NCBI RefSeq assembly: GCF_018375725.1
Contig: NZ_JAHACR010000203.1
Span: forward strand, 1 to 7,815
Reading direction: 5' to 3'
DNA length: 7,815 nt
Source: Burkholderia sp.
Lineage (GTDB): Bacteria > Pseudomonadota > Gammaproteobacteria > Burkholderiales > Burkholderiaceae
Shown in pieces: positions 1 to 6,628 of the stretch. The notes below the pieces were generated by a model that made no database searches, was not told the origin of the DNA, and saw nothing but the letters and a program-made list of their open reading frames with translations. Position 1 is the first letter of the stretch; every line of letters starts with the position of its first letter. Position numbers and translations under genes: made by a program.

Positions 1-900
1 GCCGCCGCGCTGGCGCTCGCGGATCGCCGGCCGATCGAAATCGTCAGCGTCGACTCGGCGCTCGTGTATCGCGACATGGACATCGGCACCGCGAAACCGT
101 CGCGCGACGAGCGCGCGCGCGTGCCGCATCACCTGATCGACATCATCGATCCGGCTGACGCCTATTCGGCCGCCCAATTCCGCACGGCTGCGCTGCGCCT
201 GATCGGCGAGATCGCCGCGCGCGGCCGAACACCGTTGCTCGCGGGCGGCACGATGCTGTACTACAAGGCGCTGACGCAGGGATTGAATGATCTGCCGACC
301 GCCGATCCGGCGGTGCGCGCGGAACTCGATGCGGATGCGGCGCGCGACGGCTGGCCTGCGCTCCATGCGCGGCTCGCGCAGGTCGATCCGGACACCGCCG
401 CACGGCTCGCGCCGAACGATTCGCAGCGCATCCAGCGTGCACTCGAAGTGTTCATCCTGAGCGGCCAGCCGATGTCGGCGCTGCTCGCCGCGCCGCCGCG
501 CGCGGACGACGAAGCGTCGCGCTACCGCTTCGTGCCGGTCGCGCTGGAGCCGTCCGACCGCGCCGTGCTGCATGCCCGGATCGCCACGCGTTTCGACGCG
601 ATGCTCGACGCGGGTTTCATCGACGAAGTCGAGCGGCTGCGGCGGCGTGAAGACCTGCACATCGGCCTGCCGTCGATGCGCTGCGTCGGCTACCGGCAAG
701 CCTGGGAATACCTCGACGGCGCAACCGACTACCGGACGATGCGCGACAAGGGTGTGTTCGCGACACGTCAGCTGTGCAAGCGGCAGCTCACCTGGCTGCG
801 CGCGATGCCCGAGCGGATCGTCGTCGATTGCATTGCGCCCGACTCGACCGCACGCACGGTCGATGCACTGGAACGGCTGCTCGACGCACCGGCGTCCTGA
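1..900 (+). CDS. miaA: tRNA dimethylallyltransferase MiaA, 5'-truncated by window edge
   Basis: MiaA transfers a dimethylallyl group to N6 of A37 in tRNAs that read codons starting with U, the first step of ms2i6A formation. The reading frame is open from base 1 and ends at TGA 898-900, giving 299 visible codons. By comparison with E. coli MiaA roughly 25 N-terminal residues, including the Walker A loop, lie outside the window. Visible family motifs, in fragment numbering, are VDSALVYRDMDIGTAKP (17-33; the Asp of DSA is the family's catalytic base), GGTMLYY (82-88), NDSQRIQRALEVF (139-151), GLPSMRCVGYRQ (222-233) and ATRQLCKRQLTWLR (254-267) near the C-terminus. The frame is intact with no sign of damage. 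It converges on purM through a shared hairpin terminator, so it belongs to a transcription unit starting upstream. Identity is secure; only the start is unknown. Confidence 0.97.
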   Translation, partial: AAALALADRRPIEIVSVDSALVYRDMDIGTAKPSRDERARVPHHLIDIIDPADAYSAAQFRTAALRLIGEIAARGRTPLLAGGTMLYYKALTQGLNDLPTADPAVRAELDADAARDGWPALHARLAQVDPDTAARLAPNDSQRIQRALEVFILSGQPMSALLAAPPRADDEASRYRFVPVALEPSDRAVLHARIATRFDAMLDAGFIDEVERLRRREDLHIGLPSMRCVGYRQAWEYLDGATDYRTMRDKGVFATRQLCKRQLTWLRAMPERIVVDCIAPDSTARTVDALERLLDAPAS

Positions 901-916
901 GCGAAACGGCAGGCAC

Positions 917-952
917 AAAAAAAACCTGGCAACGCACGCTGCCAGGTTTTTT
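917..952. terminator. Bidirectional Rho-independent terminator between miaA and purM
   Basis: CCTGGCA (925-931) pairs perfectly with TGCCAGG (940-946) across an 8-base loop. Eight A residues precede it (917-924) and six T residues follow it (947-952), so each strand reads as a GC stem followed by a U tract. It starts 16 bases after the miaA stop and lies 45 bases beyond the purM stop, as expected for a terminator shared by two convergent genes. Confidence 0.93.
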
Positions 953-997
953 ACATCAGGCGCGGCCTGCGCGCCTGCGAACAATCGAACGAAACGC

Positions 998-2053
998 TCA
1001 GACCACGACGGTCTGCGCCTCGCCTTCGCGGCTCGCGCGCACGGTGCCGATCTTCCACACCTGCTCGCCGGCGTCCGTCAGCTGACGCACCGCCTCGTCG
1101 GCATCCGCCGCCGACACGATCACCGCCATGCCGATCCCGCAGTTGAACACGCGGTGCATTTCCGCGTCGGCGACGCCGCCATGCTCCTGCAGCCACTTGA
1201 ACAGCGGCGGCAGCGGCCAGGCCTTCTGATCCAGCTCGGCGGTGAGGCCCTCGCGCAGCACGCGCGGAATGTTCTCGACAAGGCCGCCGCCCGTGATGTG
1301 CGCCATGCCCTTCACCGCGATTTTTTCCATCAGCGCGAGCAGCGGCTTCACGTAGATGCGGGTCGGCGCCATCAGCGCGTCCGCGAGCGAACGGCCGTGG
1401 AAATCCGCCGACAGATCCGGATTCGCACGCTCGATGATCTTGCGCACGAGCGAGAAACCGTTCGAATGGATGCCGCTCGATGCAAGGCCCAGCACCACGT
1501 CGCCTTCGGCGATCGTGCTGCCGTCGATGATCTTGCTCTTCTCGACCGCGCCGACCGCGAAACCGGCCAGGTCGTACTCGCCGTCCGGGTACATGCCCGG
1601 CATTTCGGCGGTTTCGCCGCCGATCAGCGCGCAGCCCGACAGCTCGCAGCCCTGCGCGATGCCCTTCACGACCGTGGCGGCCGTGTCGACGTCGAGCTTG
1701 CCGCACGCGAAGTAGTCGAGGAAGAACAGCGGTTCGGCGCCCTGCACGAGAATGTCGTTCACGCTCATCGCGACGAGATCCTGGCCGACCGTGTCGTGTT
1801 TGTTCAGATGAAAGGCGAGCTTCAGCTTCGTGCCGACGCCGTCCGTGCCGGACACGAGCACCGGTTCACGGTACTTCTTCGGCACTTCGAACAGCGCGCC
1901 GAACCCCCCGATTCCGCCCAGCACGCCGTCGCGCAGGGTTTTCTTCGCAAAGGGCTTGATCTTGTCGATGAGCGCGTCGCCCGCGTCGATGTCGACGCCC
2001 GCGTCACGGTAGGAAAGACCTTGGGCGTCGGGAGCGGATTTCGGAGGATTCAT
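998..2053 (-). CDS. purM: Phosphoribosylformylglycinamidine cyclo-ligase (AIR synthetase) PurM
   Basis: PurM uses ATP to close formylglycinamidine ribonucleotide into 5-aminoimidazole ribonucleotide, the fifth step of de novo purine synthesis in the cytosol. The 351-residue product has the usual family length and is complete. Diagnostic segments are the glycine-rich VLGGIGGFGALFE (44-56), SGTDGVGTK (68-76), GQDLVAMSVNDI (90-101), and GGETAEMPGMYP (145-156), the signature loop of the PurM/ThiL/SelD/HypE ATP-binding fold. A later GITGGG-type loop is present as HITGGGLVENIPR. The start is the ATG read from 2053; the preceding minus-strand bases contain no clear Shine-Dalgarno sequence, but the N-terminus fits the family and no nearer in-frame ATG competes. 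It diverges from hda across a 228-base gap with a palindromic promoter candidate and converges on miaA. Identity is secure. Confidence 0.97.
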   Translation of the reverse strand: MNPPKSAPDAQGLSYRDAGVDIDAGDALIDKIKPFAKKTLRDGVLGGIGGFGALFEVPKKYREPVLVSGTDGVGTKLKLAFHLNKHDTVGQDLVAMSVNDILVQGAEPLFFLDYFACGKLDVDTAATVVKGIAQGCELSGCALIGGETAEMPGMYPDGEYDLAGFAVGAVEKSKIIDGSTIAEGDVVLGLASSGIHSNGFSLVRKIIERANPDLSADFHGRSLADALMAPTRIYVKPLLALMEKIAVKGMAHITGGGLVENIPRVLREGLTAELDQKAWPLPPLFKWLQEHGGVADAEMHRVFNCGIGMAVIVSAADADEAVRQLTDAGEQVWKIGTVRASREGEAQTVVV

Positions 2054-2072
2054 GGGGGAATGCGAGAAGGTC

Positions 2073-2091
2073 GGTAAAATGCGATTTTACC
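2073..2091. promoter_or_regulatory. Palindromic divergent promoter candidate between purM and hda
   Basis: GGTAAAAT (2073-2080) and ATTTTACC (2084-2091) form a perfect 8-bp inverted repeat around GCG. Each strand therefore reads TAAAAT, a one-mismatch version of the sigma-70 -10 hexamer TATAAT: plus strand 2075-2080 pointing at hda, minus strand 2089-2084 pointing at purM. Minus-strand transcription would start near 2077 and give purM a leader of about 24 bases. Plus-strand transcription would start near 2087 and give hda a leader of about 195 bases. I see no convincing TTGACA-like -35 element at the right distance on either strand, so the promoter call is inference; alternatively the palindrome could be a protein-binding operator. 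It is strikingly A/T-rich against its surroundings. Confidence 0.5.
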
Positions 2092-2096
2092 CGAAG

Positions 2097-2112
2097 CCGG
2101 CCGCTTGGCCGG
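2097..2112. repeat. Short GC inverted repeat in the hda leader
   Basis: CCGGCC (2097-2102), loop GCTT, GGCCGG (2107-2112) is a perfect 6-bp stem with a 4-base loop, five bases beyond the TAAAAT palindrome. If hda is transcribed from that palindrome, the hairpin would sit about 10 bases from the 5' end of the mRNA. On the other strand it would lie just upstream of the purM -10. No T run follows, so it is not a terminator. Function is unknown. Confidence 0.4.
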
Positions 2113-2281
2113 AATTACTGCATCGAATCGCTACGGATCGCATCTTGCCCGACACGTCCCCGTTTTTCTTGCCACGCGCGCCGCGCGCGACACGGCGCGC
2201 CGGCGCATGCACGGCCGTTGCGGCAGCGACGCGCGATGCCGATCCGGCGCCCCGCAGGCTTCACCCCAACCGTTTCGCATC

Positions 2282-3019
2282 GTGACTGCTTCCCGTCAAC
2301 TGACGCTCGATCTCGGCACGCCGCCTCCCGCGACGTTCGACAATTTCTTCGTCGGCTCCAACACGGAGCTGGTCGCACGCCTGCGCGGGCTGGACGCGGC
2401 GATCGCGGAAGGCCCGGTCGCCGACCGCACGCTCTATCTGTGGGGCGAAGCGGGCAGCGGCCGCAGTCACCTGCTGCAGGCGCTCGTCTACGACACGCCG
2501 CCGGGCTGCGCGCGCTACGTGAGCCCGCAAAGCGGGCTTGACGCATTCACGTTCGACCCGCGGCAGTCGATCTACGCGGTCGACGACTGCGACCGCCTGA
2601 ACCCGACGCAGCAGGTCGCGCTGTTCAACCTGTTCAACGAGGTGCGCGCGCATCCGTCGAGCGCGCTGGTCGTCGCCGGCCCGGTCGCGCCGCGTGCGCT
2701 CGATGTGCGCGAGGATCTGCGCACGCGCCTCGGCTGGGGTCTCGTGTTTCACGTCGCGCCGGTGCCTGACGACGCCAAGGCCGCCGTGCTGCGGCAAGCG
2801 GCAAAAGAGCGCGGTGTCGCGCTGGCCGACGACGTGCCCGCCTATCTCCTCACCCATTTCCGCCGCGACATGCCGAGCCTGATGACGCTCCTCGACGCGC
2901 TCGACCGCTTTTCGCTCGAGCAGAAGCGCGGCGTGACGCTGCCGCTCGTGCGCGCGCTGCTCGCGCGTCTGGCGGCCGCGGGATGGCCGGCGGCGGTCGG
3001 TTCAAACCGCTTCGAGTAA
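2282..3019 (+). CDS. hda: DnaA regulatory inactivator Hda
   Basis: Hda is a DnaA-like AAA+ protein that binds the DNA-loaded sliding clamp and stimulates ATP hydrolysis by DnaA, preventing re-initiation at oriC. Starting at GTG 2282 it has 245 residues, close to the family length. A clamp-binding motif QLTLDL lies at 6-11, TFDNFFVGSN at 18-27, and the P-loop GEAGSGRS at 55-62. The last has Arg where most AAA+ proteins have the Walker Lys, a substitution also found in E. coli Hda. A degenerate Walker B, YAVDDCDRL, is at 98-106; a likely arginine finger is R149 in DLRTRLGWG; a sensor II-like segment is near RRDMPSLMTLLDALDRF (194-210). The frame is open further upstream (TTG 2105, ATG 2207), but that stretch is arginine-rich and unlike the family, and the clamp motif belongs at the N-terminus. 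No good Shine-Dalgarno sequence precedes the GTG, so the exact start is less sure than the identity. Confidence 0.93.
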   Translation: MTASRQLTLDLGTPPPATFDNFFVGSNTELVARLRGLDAAIAEGPVADRTLYLWGEAGSGRSHLLQALVYDTPPGCARYVSPQSGLDAFTFDPRQSIYAVDDCDRLNPTQQVALFNLFNEVRAHPSSALVVAGPVAPRALDVREDLRTRLGWGLVFHVAPVPDDAKAAVLRQAAKERGVALADDVPAYLLTHFRRDMPSLMTLLDALDRFSLEQKRGVTLPLVRALLARLAAAGWPAAVGSNRFE

Positions 3020-3022
3020 AAT
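3017..3022 (+). promoter_or_regulatory. TAAAAT -10-like hexamer overlapping the hda stop codon
   Basis: TAAAAT covers the hda TAA stop and lies 8 bases before the ATG of the HAD gene at 3031. Its immediate context, GTAAAATGCG with one preceding base changed (AGTAAAATGCG here, GGTAAAATGCG at 2073), repeats the core of the purM/hda palindrome. Transcription from it would begin about 3029-3031, giving a leaderless or nearly leaderless mRNA. No matching -35 element is seen. The spacing is suggestive but not proof of a promoter. Confidence 0.35.
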
Positions 3023-3030
3023 GCGCACCC

Positions 3031-3708
3031 ATGACTAATCTGGCACTCTTTGACCTCGACCACACGCTGATCCCGACCGACAGCGACCACGAATGGGGTC
3101 GCTTCATGGTGAAGCTCGGCATCGTCGACGCGGAAAGCTTCTCGCGTCAGAACGACCAGTTCTTCGCCGACTACAAGGCGGGCAAGCTCGACATCCACGC
3201 GTACCTGACCGCGATGCTCACGCCGCTGGCGAAGTATTCGCGCGCGCAACTCGCCGAGTGGCACGCGCAGTTCATGCACGAGGTGATCCGTCCCGCGATG
3301 CTGCCGGCGGCACTCGAACTCGTGCGTCAGCATCTGGACGCGGGCGACCTGTGCTGCATCGTCACCGCAACCAACGAATTCATTACGCGGCCGATCGCGA
3401 CCGCATTCGGCGTCGACACGCTGATCGCGTGCGAGGTGGAAACGACCGACGGTCACCCGGATTCGCCTTACACGGGCCGACCGACCGGCACGCCGAGCTA
3501 CCGCGAAGGCAAGATCGTGCGCACCGAAGCGTGGCTCGCATCGATTGGCAAGCACTGGGACGATTTCGCGCGCAGCTATTTCTATAGCGATTCGCACAAC
3601 GACATCCCGCTGCTCGAAAAAGTCAGCGACCCGATCGCGACCAACCCCGACGACACGCTGCGCGCGCATGCTCGCGACCGCGGCTGGCGCATCCTAGACC
3701 TGTTCTGA
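3031..3708 (+). CDS. HAD-superfamily subfamily IB phosphatase (phosphoserine phosphatase-like)
   Basis: This 225-residue cytosolic protein has all four HAD catalytic motifs. Motif I is DLDHT, with nucleophile D8 and acid/base D10; motif II is VTAT with T112; motif III is K161 in REGKIVRTEAWL; motif IV is YSDSHNDIPLLE with D187 and D191. A helical cap lies between motifs I and II (about 15-85), which with the overall length fits subfamily IB, the SerB-like group. A small-molecule phosphomonoester is the expected substrate, but the specificity cannot be read from sequence: phosphoserine and histidinol phosphate are both used by relatives. The start is ATG 3031, immediately before the conserved nucleophile strand; an in-frame ATG at 2983 lies inside hda and is rejected. 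It follows hda by 11 bases and precedes pcnB by 5, so co-expression is likely. There is no Shine-Dalgarno sequence (upstream bases GCGCACCC). Confidence 0.9.
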   Translation: MTNLALFDLDHTLIPTDSDHEWGRFMVKLGIVDAESFSRQNDQFFADYKAGKLDIHAYLTAMLTPLAKYSRAQLAEWHAQFMHEVIRPAMLPAALELVRQHLDAGDLCCIVTATNEFITRPIATAFGVDTLIACEVETTDGHPDSPYTGRPTGTPSYREGKIVRTEAWLASIGKHWDDFARSYFYSDSHNDIPLLEKVSDPIATNPDDTLRAHARDRGWRILDLF

Positions 3709-3713
3709 ACGTC

Positions 3714-5270
3714 GTGATCAAAAAACTCATTCGCAAGCTGCTCGGCCAGGACGACGCCGCGCAGAATCAAACCGACACCGCCGACGCGCCGAAGAAAGCC
3801 GCACCGGCGCACGCGCCGGCCGCTGCACGCGCGGCGAAAGGCACCCGCAGTCCTGCCGCCAGGAAGGCGCGCAGCCACGAGCCGACCGTCGTGCACGCAA
3901 ACGTGCACGGCATCGATCCCGCGCTGATCTCGAGGAACGCCGTGCGCGTGACCGAAACGCTGCAGCAGGCGGGCTTCCGCGCGTTCATCGTCGGCGGTGC
4001 GGTTCGCGACCTGCTGCTCGGCATCGCGCCGAAGGACTTCGACGTCGCGACCGACGCCACCCCGACCGAAGTGCAGCGCCTGTTCCGCCGCGCGCGTCTG
4101 ATCGGCCGCCGCTTCCAGATCGTCCATGTGCAGTTCGGCCAGGAATTGATCGAGGTATCGACGTTCCGCGCGCTCGTCGACGCCCCGCCCGCGGATGCGC
4201 AGAAGGAAGGCGCGGCGCCGGCCAGGCGCCTGAAGCGCGACGAGCTCGATCGCCGCACGCACGCCGTCGACGAGAGCGGCCGCGTGCTGCGCGACAACGT
4301 CTGGGGCGAACAGCACGAGGACGCCGCGCGCCGCGACTTCACGATCAACGCGATGTACTACGATCCGGCCATGCAGACGGTGCTCGACTACCACGACGGC
4401 ATGGCCGACGTGCGCGCGCGCCTGCTGCGAATGATCGGCGACCCGGCCACCCGCTACCGCGAGGATCCGGTGCGGATGCTGCGCGTCGTGCGCTTCGCGG
4501 CGAAGCTCGGCTTCGACATCGAGACGCATACGCGCGCACCGATCAATGCGCTCGCGGACCTGATCAACAACGTGCCTGCCGCACGCCTGTTCGACGAAAT
4601 GCTGAAGCTGCTGCTGTCCGGCCATGCGCTCGCGTGCCTGAAGCAGCTGCGCAAGGAAGGCCTGCATCACGGGCTGCTGCCGCTTCTCGACGTCGTGCTC
4701 GAACAGCCGCAGGGCGAAAAGTTCGTCACGCTCGCGCTGAACAACACCGACGCGCGCGTGCGCGCGGGCAAGCCGGTGTCGCCGGGCTTCCTGTTCGCGA
4801 CGCTTCTCTGGCACGACATGCGCCAGCGCTGGGAGCAATACACGGCCGAAGGCGAGCTGCCGGTGCCTGCCCTGCATCGCGCGATGGACGACGTGATCGA
4901 CATGCAGACCGAGAAGCTCGCGATCCACAAGCGCTACTCGGCCGACATGCGCGAGATCTGGGGCCTGCAGTTGCGTCTCGAGAAACGCTCCGGCCGCAGC
5001 GCGATGCGCCTGCTGGAACACCAACGACTCAGAGCGGGGTATGATTTCCTCCTGTTACGCTGCGAATCCGGCGAGCTGGACCCGACCATCGGACAGTGGT
5101 GGACGGAATTCATCGAAGGCGACGCGGCCGCCCGCGAGGCGCTGCTCACGCAAGGCGGCAGCAAGGACAAAGCGCCCCGCAAGCGGCGCCGCCGCGGCGG
5201 TGTGCGGAACCGCAAGCCGGGCGACAGCGCCGAACAGACGTCGGGCGGCCCGGCCGGCACGGAAGACTGA
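3714..5270 (+). CDS. pcnB: Poly(A) polymerase I PcnB
   Basis: PcnB adds 3' poly(A) tails to RNAs and thereby promotes their exonucleolytic decay; in E. coli it also affects ColE1-type plasmid copy number through RNA I. The 518-residue product shows the class II nucleotidyltransferase core: VGGAVRDLLLG (93-103), KDFDVATDATP (107-117) with metal-binding D108 and D110, RRDFTINAMYY (206-216), and REDPVRMLRVVRFAAKLGF (249-267) opening the RNA-binding neck. A basic tail with RKRRRR (489-494) suits RNA contact and favours poly(A) polymerase over CCA-adding enzyme, as does the long C-terminal domain. Residues about 14-58 are a low-complexity Ala/Lys/Pro linker after an amphipathic MIKKLIRKLLG start. 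Initiation is at GTG 3714, five bases after the HAD stop, without a Shine-Dalgarno sequence, suggesting translational coupling; no family domain depends on this start, so it could shift slightly. Confidence 0.94.
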   Translation: MIKKLIRKLLGQDDAAQNQTDTADAPKKAAPAHAPAAARAAKGTRSPAARKARSHEPTVVHANVHGIDPALISRNAVRVTETLQQAGFRAFIVGGAVRDLLLGIAPKDFDVATDATPTEVQRLFRRARLIGRRFQIVHVQFGQELIEVSTFRALVDAPPADAQKEGAAPARRLKRDELDRRTHAVDESGRVLRDNVWGEQHEDAARRDFTINAMYYDPAMQTVLDYHDGMADVRARLLRMIGDPATRYREDPVRMLRVVRFAAKLGFDIETHTRAPINALADLINNVPAARLFDEMLKLLLSGHALACLKQLRKEGLHHGLLPLLDVVLEQPQGEKFVTLALNNTDARVRAGKPVSPGFLFATLLWHDMRQRWEQYTAEGELPVPALHRAMDDVIDMQTEKLAIHKRYSADMREIWGLQLRLEKRSGRSAMRLLEHQRLRAGYDFLLLRCESGELDPTIGQWWTEFIEGDAAAREALLTQGGSKDKAPRKRRRRGGVRNRKPGDSAEQTSGGPAGTED

Positions 5271-5292
5271 CGCGCTCGCCGGCGAACGACGT

Positions 5293-5298
5293 AGGAAG
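5293..5298 (+). promoter_or_regulatory. Ribosome binding site of folK
   Basis: AGGAAG lies 7 bases before ATG 5306 and is the clearest Shine-Dalgarno sequence in the plus-strand operon. It decides between ATG 5306 and the out-of-frame ATG at 5301. Confidence 0.7.
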
Positions 5299-5305
5299 TG
5301 ATGCC

Positions 5306-5851
5306 ATGACGGTTGCTTATCTCGGACTGGGCGCGAATCTCGGCGATGCGCGCCAGACCTTGAAGGACGCGGTGGTGTGTCTCGCACAGCAGCACACCAT
5401 CGCGATTCTCGACAAGTCGAGCCTGTATCGCACGGCCCCGGTCGACGCGAGCGGCGACGACTACTACAACTGCGTCGTCAAGATCGACACGACGCTCGAA
5501 GCCCGCGAACTGCTCGCCCTCTGCCACAAGATCGAACATCACTTCGGGCGTGAACGCCCGTACCGCAACGCGCCCCGCACGCTCGACCTCGACATCCTGC
5601 TGTACGGCAGCGAGTCGATCGACGAACCCGACCTGATCGTGCCGCATCCGCGCCTGACCGATCGCGCGTTCGTGCTCGTGCCGCTCATCGAGATCGACCC
5701 GACACTCGACATCCCGGCGCGCGGCCGCGCCGAAACGTTCCTCGCCGCGGTCGCGAGCCAGCGCATCGAGAAAGTCCAGTCCTGCAAATGCCTGATTCAG
5801 AAGGCGCTCGCCGTCGACGGCGCAAGCGCTGACGAAAACCGCTGCCGATGA
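5306..5851 (+). CDS. folK: 2-amino-4-hydroxy-6-hydroxymethyldihydropteridine pyrophosphokinase FolK
   Basis: FolK moves pyrophosphate from ATP to 6-hydroxymethyl-7,8-dihydropterin, making the substrate that dihydropteroate synthase joins to p-aminobenzoate. The 181-residue protein starts with the family strand and loop YLGLGANLGD (5-14). It carries SSLYRTAPV (38-46), the ATP-binding segment FGRERPYRNAP (80-90), the signature RTLDLDILLYG (91-101) with magnesium ligands D95 and D97, and PHPRLTDRAFVLVPL (113-127). It is about 20 residues longer than the typical 160-residue enzyme, owing to a C-terminal tail with three cysteines (C160, C162, C180) that I cannot assign. ATG 5306 is backed by AGGAAG. 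The gene lies 35 bases after pcnB, and its TGA overlaps the next start as ATGA (5848-5851), implying translational coupling to the kinase. The opposing pab gene at the right edge serves the same pathway. Confidence 0.96.
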   Translation: MTVAYLGLGANLGDARQTLKDAVVCLAQQHTIAILDKSSLYRTAPVDASGDDYYNCVVKIDTTLEARELLALCHKIEHHFGRERPYRNAPRTLDLDILLYGSESIDEPDLIVPHPRLTDRAFVLVPLIEIDPTLDIPARGRAETFLAAVASQRIEKVQSCKCLIQKALAVDGASADENRCR

Positions 5852-6588
5852 ACCCCACGCCCCTGACTGTCACGGCGCCCGATCTGCGTGCGCCGTTTCG
5901 CTATCTCGTGATCGAAGGACCGATCGGCGTCGGCAAGACGACGCTCGCCGGCCTGCTCGCCGAGCGCTGGTCGATGCAGACGCTGCTCGAACGGCCACAG
6001 GACAACCCGTTTCTCGAACGCTTCTATCGCGACACGGCGCGCTACGCGCTGCCGGCCCAGCTCGCGTTCGCGCTGCAGCGCGCGCAGCAGGCGCATGAAC
6101 TCGTCGCCACGCTGGAAACGGGCCGGTCCGTCGTCGCCGATTACATGCCGCAGAAAAACGAAATCTTCGCGCGGCTGAATCTGCCGGACGACGAATGGCA
6201 GCTCTATCGCGCACTCGCGACGCATATCGACGCGCCGAAGGACCTCTCGCGCGCCGCGGGCAGCGCGCCCGGCGCATCGGGCGATGCGCCGCATGCGCCC
6301 TCGCCCGATCTCGTGATCTACCTGCAAGCCAGCCCGGAAGTGCTGTTCGCGCGCATCCAGAAACGCGGCCTGCCGATGGAGCAGCAGATCAGCGACGCGT
6401 ACCTGCGCAAGCTCGTCGACGCGTACAACGAATTTTTCTATCACTACGACCGCACCCCGGTGCTGACGGTCGCCGCGGAACACCTGAATCCGCTGGAATC
6501 TCCCGAAGATCTCTCGTTGCTGGTCGGGCACATCGAAACGATGCGCGGCCGCAAGGAATTCTTCGTCAAGGGCGAGACGACGCGCTGA
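5848..6588 (+). CDS. Deoxynucleoside kinase (dGK/dCK/dAK family)
   Basis: This 246-residue cytosolic kinase probably phosphorylates deoxynucleosides at the 5' position for nucleotide salvage. It has a P-loop GPIGVGKT (24-31), ERPQDNPFLERFYRD (48-62) matching the substrate-binding motif of dNK-family enzymes, DYMPQKNEIFARLNL (98-112) in the place of the family's DR/ERS region, and a LID region ARIQKRGLPMEQQI (168-181) followed by AYLRKLVDAYNEFFYHYD. Base preference (dG, dA, dC or T) cannot be read off. A stretch at about 131-152, rich in Ala, Gly, Ser and Pro, looks like a surface linker insertion between the core helix and the strand PDLVIYLQ (153-160), and its DNA holds a strong inverted repeat. 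The start ATG 5848 overlaps the folK stop. It is often annotated dgk or simply deoxynucleoside kinase; thymidylate kinase is less likely given the NPFL and EFF motifs. Confidence 0.88.
   Translation: MNPTPLTVTAPDLRAPFRYLVIEGPIGVGKTTLAGLLAERWSMQTLLERPQDNPFLERFYRDTARYALPAQLAFALQRAQQAHELVATLETGRSVVADYMPQKNEIFARLNLPDDEWQLYRALATHIDAPKDLSRAAGSAPGASGDAPHAPSPDLVIYLQASPEVLFARIQKRGLPMEQQISDAYLRKLVDAYNEFFYHYDRTPVLTVAAEHLNPLESPEDLSLLVGHIETMRGRKEFFVKGETTR
6270..6291. repeat. Perfect inverted repeat inside the deoxynucleoside kinase linker
   Basis: CGGCGCATC (6270-6278), loop GGGC, GATGCGCCG (6283-6291) gives a 9-bp perfect stem with a 4-base loop. It encodes roughly residues 141-148 (PGASGDAP) of the kinase, within a low-complexity linker. 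No T run follows. In DNA of this GC content some dyads arise by chance, so significance is open. Confidence 0.5.
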
Positions 6589-6628
6589 GCGCCTCGCTGC
6601 TGTATTCACTCATCGAACCGGATCTCCC

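Noticed and set aside
572..2077. 501-codon plus-strand open frame spanning the miaA end, the terminator and antisense purM
   Set aside because: It crosses a clear bidirectional terminator and overlaps two secure genes; its composition is low-complexity with no recognisable domain.
2105..2281. Upstream TTG 2105 or ATG 2207 as the hda start
   Set aside because: The added residues are arginine-rich and unlike the family, and the clamp-binding QLTLDL motif is expected close to the N-terminus, favouring GTG 2282. Kept only as an open question in the findings.
2437..2466. Hda P-loop with Arg in place of the Walker A Lys, as a possible inactivating change
   Set aside because: The same substitution is present in E. 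coli Hda, so it is a family trait rather than damage.
2998..3009. CGGTTCAAACCG, resembling a tRNA T-arm
   Set aside because: No acceptor, D-arm or anticodon arm is found on either side, and the bases encode the conserved-frame end of hda.
3582..5024. 480-codon open frame on the minus strand opposite pcnB
   Set aside because: It lies antisense to a full set of PcnB motifs, has the His/Arg/Ala-rich composition of a shadow frame in high-GC DNA, and matches no family I recognise.
5545..5560. CGGGCGT-GA-ACGCCCG palindrome within folK
   Set aside because: It encodes the conserved FGRERPY segment, and a 2-base loop is too tight for the full stem; most likely a by-product of codon choice.
5797..6609. 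270-codon minus-strand open frame opposite the deoxynucleoside kinase
   Set aside because: Shadow of the kinase frame; no motifs, and the kinase motifs on the plus strand are unambiguous.
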